This document shows, piece after piece, positions 58,971 through 64,000 of a stretch of DNA of 64,000 nucleotides. The DNA comes from Rhodamnia argentea (taxonomy: Eukaryota; Streptophyta; Magnoliopsida; Myrtales; Myrtaceae). The stretch spans positions 24,661,826 to 24,725,825 of the forward strand of contig NC_063150.1 of the NCBI RefSeq assembly GCF_020921035.1. The letters run 5' to 3'. The position numbers and the translations under genes were made by a program. The notes under the pieces are model-generated. The model was not told the origin of the DNA. It worked only from the letters and a program-made list of their open reading frames with translations, and ran no database searches. Positions within the stretch are counted from its first letter, which is position 1, and each line of letters begins with the position of its first letter.

Positions 58971-61900
58971 CAGTCATAGTGCAACAATTGCAAAAGTTAA
59001 GGACAATTGAAATCAAAATCAGCGATTTGATTGCAAAATCCACCAAAACTCAACGAATTTGATTGAGATTTGCCACGTAAATTTGGCGAGGACAACTTAA
59101 AATGAAAGAAACCCCCACATTTTATCGATTTCCAATTGTATTGGAAAAGTGCCAACAAAGTCATAAACCCATTGCATTAGTGCCAATCGTATAGGTTAAT
59201 ACCTATCGAATCTAATTAGCACTTGGGTTTCACATGTATCTCCGATTCTCTACACGCGATCTGAAGGCCGGTTTCGAAATTACCACAGAAACGTATGACA
59301 TTCACATTGGATACCGATCTATTGTAAACCAAACTGCACACGAATCGGGTCGGGCACCATCATGAAAGTCCATTGGGCTTTACTGCCATCAACGAAGAAT
59401 CCGTGATGGGATGACGACCCTTGGATAAAACGGGGACCCGGTGTATATTGTGCGGCAAGATTCGAGAGTCCCAAGCCAAAAAGGAAGAAGAAGAAGAAGA
59501 AAAAGCAGGACAGTGGCGAAAGGGACATTCATTGTTATCCAAGATGGGAAATTTCTCGCCATATATTTTATCCGAAAGGACTATGACGTTTGTCCACACA
59601 CGTTATCTTCTTTTGTCTAGGGCAATTGTCAATGTGGCCATCACATCTTTTTCTTTATTTGCCTTTTTTCTCTTTCCAATTTGACCATGGTGAGGTGCCC
59701 TACATAATTTCGATTGGATTGGCACATCCATAGGTTCATCACCCCCATGGCCCCATGAATTGAACCCCCTCATTAGTCATTTGGACATGTTCCATCACAC
59801 CATTCAATTAAAGATCCCAATTGGAAAAATCTTCGTCCCTCGAGCCTTCAAGGTCATTTAACACCACCACGATCACGACCACCACCACATGTTTTCCTAC
59901 TTTTTCTTTCCCTCGGAACACAAATTCACGAGGACGGACTCTAGTCGTATATGAAAAAAGAAGAACGGCATTTTTCGAAATTCAAACTTGTAAGGCTGTC
60001 AAAAGTAACCCAAGTAGGCTATCTTATTTCTCATGGCGTCTCTCGTTCGTCGAATTCCACGTGACGTTCATAATCCGGCATGCCCGTGAGAGTGGGGGTG
60101 TTGTATTGCGTGCCGCTCGTCTCTTCCGGTACAAGGGATGATGCGCCAATTACCTAATTAGGTAAACTCGTTCTTGATTAGACCATCACCTATCGTTTAA
60201 TTATTAAAAGAATTGGATCCGGTGCTCCTCCAACATGACATGATTGTGCTTCGTGCTCCACCTCAATAACAAAATGCGAACAAGCGCTTTCAAACATGTC
60301 ATAGTTAGTAAGTATGAAATCAATTGGTAGGAGATAAAGCAGAGTTGCCGCTGATCAAGAGACTACATATTTTTAACCCAAATTTTTTTTAATTAATCGA
60401 GCTAATCACACGTAATCTTGAAAGGCGATCAACCCCAACACCCCCGAAAAAAAAATTGCAAATTGATGACTCCGATTGATTGTCGCCTTTTCATTTTTTT
60501 TTTTAAAGGCCAAGACAATCTAAACGGGACGAATTTTGTGCTTCTTGCCGTTTATCCAAGGATCGTGGATTAAGGAGGATAATCACCAATCGCATAATTG
60601 CAGATTAGTGCAACAAATTGGGCCGATTTGATTGGATTTTGTTAGGGTGTGTCGAGATCTTGTGCGTGTCTCAGACTTTTGTTTTCGTCGTTCAAACGGA
60701 AAACATAAGGTTGAAGTTGTCCCCCAAGATGAATTGAAAACGCTTACTATGTCTCTTTTGCATTGCAGATTGCACTATACCGAAAACGAAAACGAATCGT
60801 ACTAGACTTCACAAGCGCTCACAAAGAGAACAGTAGGGGATAGTCATCGGGCATCATGTCGATTTTGAGTCTCTCACAATAAACCGTTACCGAGTTCTAG
60901 TTGCTGCATTCGCATACACGTTCCCTTGTCCATCTAACAGTACAAACTTTCGGATCGAATTCCTCGATAGTGTACCATATTGTGTATCGAATCTCCTCGC
61001 GTCGATATTCACCGATCGTTACATGCATTGTTGCCCACGTATCCTTATCGATCTTACTTCAAGAAGTCTTCATCTTGCCTATAAAATCTATCGTACAATA
61101 GATTCCAGACCCTTTCCTCCACCCTCTAGAAAGCAAAGGAGTTAGGATAGGAGGGAATGCTCTTTTTTGTTGGCTTATAAGACAGGATTCTTTGGACATT
61201 TGGTTGGCTGAGAAGCCCCAATCCCTGTCTTGATGTATAAGGGGTTCCAACAATGTTTGTTGTAGACGTTCGAGTCATCCGGACGTCCCCATCGACACGA
61301 TCGGTTCACATGCCACATATAAAGCACGTCCCCTCTTTCGGTCCACCACCATCCTCGATCATGGCCACGGACAACTCCACTTTGAGTCTCTGGTGATCCG
61401 TAGGTCTGAAATTTCAAGCAAATCCATCAACCCAAAGGCAAGGCACAAGAGAGGAATTGACAAGCGAGAGTCCGTCGAACATATCCGAGCTAGTCCGCCA
61501 CGCAACCTGCGAAATCCGCTCCTTGAAACGGGGCGGCGCTATGGGACGTGATTGGTCGATAGCAGAGCTCCTATGCCGGGAGCCGGAAGTCGAAGGTTCG
61601 TGTATCGAAGAGTTTCCATTAGGCTCGGGTGGGCGCCGATGTGCGTGGAGACGGGCTTGACGGGGCGTGATCCATAGTCGAGAATCCCGTAATCTCACCC
61701 TCTTTTTTGGCCCTGATCGTTTAACAAGACAAGATGAAGCATAGAAGTCGGTCAATTTAGTACTCAGATTGTCTTTCTCATTAGTTTACTTTTAAGGTAA
61801 AAAAGGAGCACATGAAAGATCTGAAAAGCAGTTGGGAACCGAAGGTCAAACATCCTGGAGCAATAAATTCTCGCAACTAACATCCAACGGCATGACCAAT

Positions 61901-62328
61901 TCCTGGACACAAGATAAAAATTTGTCCATTTTGGGATGTTTTCTACATCCAAATGCTTGCACCATTCAGGTCTAGCGTCTAGTCCCCCCGATCATTCCAT
62001 TGCCTTCTCGATCCAGAGATTGACAAATTCACCGAAAGTATACGCAGAAGCAGAGAGATGTTGTAACCATGACAGTATATATCCGCGGGGAGACACGAAA
62101 ACATGTGTGATTCGGCTGCATCTACCTCGCGGGAACCTCGGTCGAGGAAGACGACCTGTTCGTGCGTTCTGGTCGTGCCGGTCTCTACTCTTGGTGTCCT
62201 ACTTAGGCCATTGTATTGCACCAACAGATTCAATGCTCTTTTCCAGGGGCTAACGGATGAATTCAGGAGTAATTGTGTTTATGCATAGATTGAGTTACGG
62301 TAAATGCAAAAAATAAAGGCATTTGTTC
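58971..62328. other. Intergenic DNA, no gene recognised
   Basis: Several ORFs of 60-113 codons occur on both strands, for example 59821-60141 (+) and 61414-61755 (-), but none carries a known motif or splice-linked neighbour. A GGTTCGTGTATC motif near 61591-61602 recalls a polymerase III B box without an adequate A box. Confidence 0.45.
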
Positions 62329-62850
62329 CATAAAAGTCCTAAAACTTCGTGCAATTGAGTCTTAAAACTTACAAAAAAAAAATCGAGTTATAAAACTTGT
62401 CAAATTGGTACAATTGAGTTATTTCGCTAACTCCGTCCAAATTTAACTAATGGAAAATGTTGAAGTGGCTTTTTAAAAATATTTCCTTTCTTTTACGAGG
62501 CTTAAATGATGTCGCTTTGTGGCTTTTGCCGCTATCGTCCCACCATCACCGGGGAAGGGCCGACGATGGTGGAGAAGTGGTCGGCGGGGGTGCTCGGGCC
62601 TTGGCCATGGGCCGACGACCCTCGTCCAGATCTGGGCCAAAACGACGTCGCTTTGTCCATGTAGAAGACATAAAATATTATAAGACATAAAATATTATAA
62701 ACAAGCACGTCAGTATTTTCAGTTAGCCAAATTAGACGGAGTTAATGGAATGACTCAATTACACTAATTTGATATTTAGGACTCTATTGCATATTTTATA
62801 AATTTTAGAATTTAATTGCACGTTGGTGATAGGTTTTAGGATTTTTGATG
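62329..62850. mobile_element. Foldback element with GC-rich core
   Basis: The left arm contains 'CATAAAAGTCCTAAAAC', 'GTGCAATTGAG' and 'AACTCCGTCCAAATTTAAC'. The right arm contains 'TTAGACGGAGTTAATGG', 'TTAATTGCACG' and 'GTTTTAGGATTTTTGATG' in reverse order and orientation. The core (about 62520-62650) is GC-rich with 'GCCGACGACCCTCG', a motif also present in the core at 10219-11160. No clear target duplication. Confidence 0.72.
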
Positions 62851-64000
62851 AACATAACCCAAAAATAAATGGAAGCGGGTTTCAGATTGGCTGCAGATAT
62901 GGGCCGAAAAGAGCAAACATGCTAACTCCTTGGTCAAACCTAGAGGCATTGGACCATGATGGGGCGGGTACGAGTACGAGGCCAGTCTTTCATAACGACC
63001 TCAAAGAGATCTCATGGTCCAACCCCATCGAGCTGTCTCGATGATCGTCTTCTCCAACGCTTACAAGCCAACTGCCAATGTCTTGGACGATGGAGAAGTC
63101 ACGTGCGACCCAATCCCCGTGCAGGACGATCATGCCTGGAAAACGTATCGTATGACCAAAAAGTTCCCTTGACTCAAAACGCCCAACAACATGTTTCAGC
63201 AAATCGTGCTGCTGAGAGATGGGCATTATTCTCTCCCCTCCTAGCGGCAAGCCTTTCGCCGTGGGACACCCTTCCGCGAGTGCCGTCCTAGACGGGTTTG
63301 AGCATCCAACGACGGCGGCATCAAGCAACTGAAAGATGAACAGACTGTTGCGCAGCAGCTCGAGCGACTGAAAGCCTCGAAGAAACGGGCAAAAGAGGCG
63401 CGACACGTCGAGCCTCTGGAAATCCGAAACCTTAGCTTCGAACAGTCGATGGTATTAAAGACGGCGCGGACAGATCTCAAGGTAAAAAGTAGGACAAGAG
63501 AAGGATGGAGTTCATGGATTTAGAAGGTGCAACTCCATGCTCAAGATCTACTGATACCCATGTAATTATTAGAACTCGGTGCACAACAATAACGAAATAG
63601 AGCGTAAAATCGAGAAAGAGAAATCAAGACACAAAGTTTATCTTGGTTCAACCTTAAACTAGGGCTACATTTAGTAGAGGATTTCACCGTAATTAGCACA
63701 TCGCAGTTCTCTGTTACATCATACAATTACAAGCGAAAAACTGTTGACACCTAAATTTTGATTTTTAGGAATTTGTTCATTTAAGCATAAAATGAGAATT
63801 AATCATACTTGTCGCAAAAATAATTTCTTATGCATTGCATATTTATTTTTTGTCAATCATTACATTTAGAGCCAGAGGTAAGTCGGTTGAGCTTAGTTTG
63901 ACAAGCAATTGGACCGGACTTAGTTTGAAATTTTCGACTAGGACATTAGGAGCGTGCGCCAAACTTTTGTGAGCTAAGTGAACTTATTTTCAAGCTCAAT
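62851..64000. other. Unassigned region with a possible decayed or partial gene
   Basis: Two competing readings, both unrecognised. On + a frame open from a TGA at 63299 to 63523 (73 codons, no ATG) has coiled-coil-like content (QLKDEQTVAQQLERLKASKK) and ends its charged part at AAG|GTAAAA (63480), a good splice donor, so it could be an internal exon. On - a 138-codon frame (63406-62990) has balanced composition but no motif I know. Beyond 63550 nothing is recognised. Confidence 0.25.

Noticed and set aside
61550..61640. A tRNA-like GGTTCG motif with preceding stem-like bases
   Set aside because: The A box is poor and no acceptor or T-arm pairing could be traced, so a tRNA call is not justified.
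1..64000. CRISPR arrays, rRNA genes, origins or bacterial operons
   Set aside because: Nothing of this kind is visible; the window is eukaryotic nuclear DNA with spliced genes.

Overview
This is a stretch of plant nuclear DNA. The genes have introns with GT-AG splice sites, the protein families are plant families (FANTASTIC FOUR, trichome-birefringence-like, an OEP7-type chloroplast envelope protein, an YGL/LRDR-motif protein, a chloroplast-targeted DEAD-box helicase), and the AT-rich intergenic DNA is full of small non-autonomous transposons. I cannot fix the species from sequence alone; a woody eudicot is a reasonable guess (Myrtales would fit my impression of the repeats, low confidence).

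Seven protein-coding genes can be supported. One, a FANTASTIC FOUR-like gene, is on the + strand (12261-13493). The other six are on the - strand: a DEAD-box RNA helicase of the RH58 type (20199-25252, 10 exons), the catalytic subunit of the NEDD8/RUB E1 enzyme (ECR1/UBA3, 26979-31384, 9 exons), a trichome-birefringence-like O-acetyltransferase-family protein (33093-35885, 4 exons), a 59-residue OEP7-like membrane protein (39755-39934), an NF-YC histone-fold transcription factor (41523-42305, with a 2.2 kb intron in its leader), and a DUF3700/TSJT1-type protein with YGL and LRDR motifs (46888-49505, 5 exons). Exon chains were built by hand from splice sites and reading-frame continuity; all close in frame. 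The products act in unrelated processes (plastid RNA metabolism, protein neddylation, cell-wall acetylation, envelope membrane, transcription), so this is an ordinary gene neighbourhood and not an operon-like cluster.

The flanks (1-12000 and 50000-64000) and most intergenic gaps hold no recognisable gene. They carry foldback (inverted-repeat) elements with AT-rich arms and, in most cases, a GC-rich core that looks superficially coding. Two have perfect 9-bp target duplications (Mutator-like), one has TTA duplications (PIF/Harbinger-like), and one Mutator-like copy is nested inside a larger foldback just upstream of the FAF gene. A 588-bp TRIM retrotransposon with primer-binding site and polypurine tract lies at 56189-56776. 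Nested tandem duplications occupy 51130-53105.

The points most worth a second look are: foldback elements sit within about 0.14-0.66 kb upstream of the start codon of five of the seven genes; the conserved C-terminal tail of ECR1 lies in a different frame, implying a one-base deletion; the first intron of the helicase is a GC-AG intron; and the NF-YC leader exon holds two short upstream ORFs. I found no clear evidence of a wholly new biological system.
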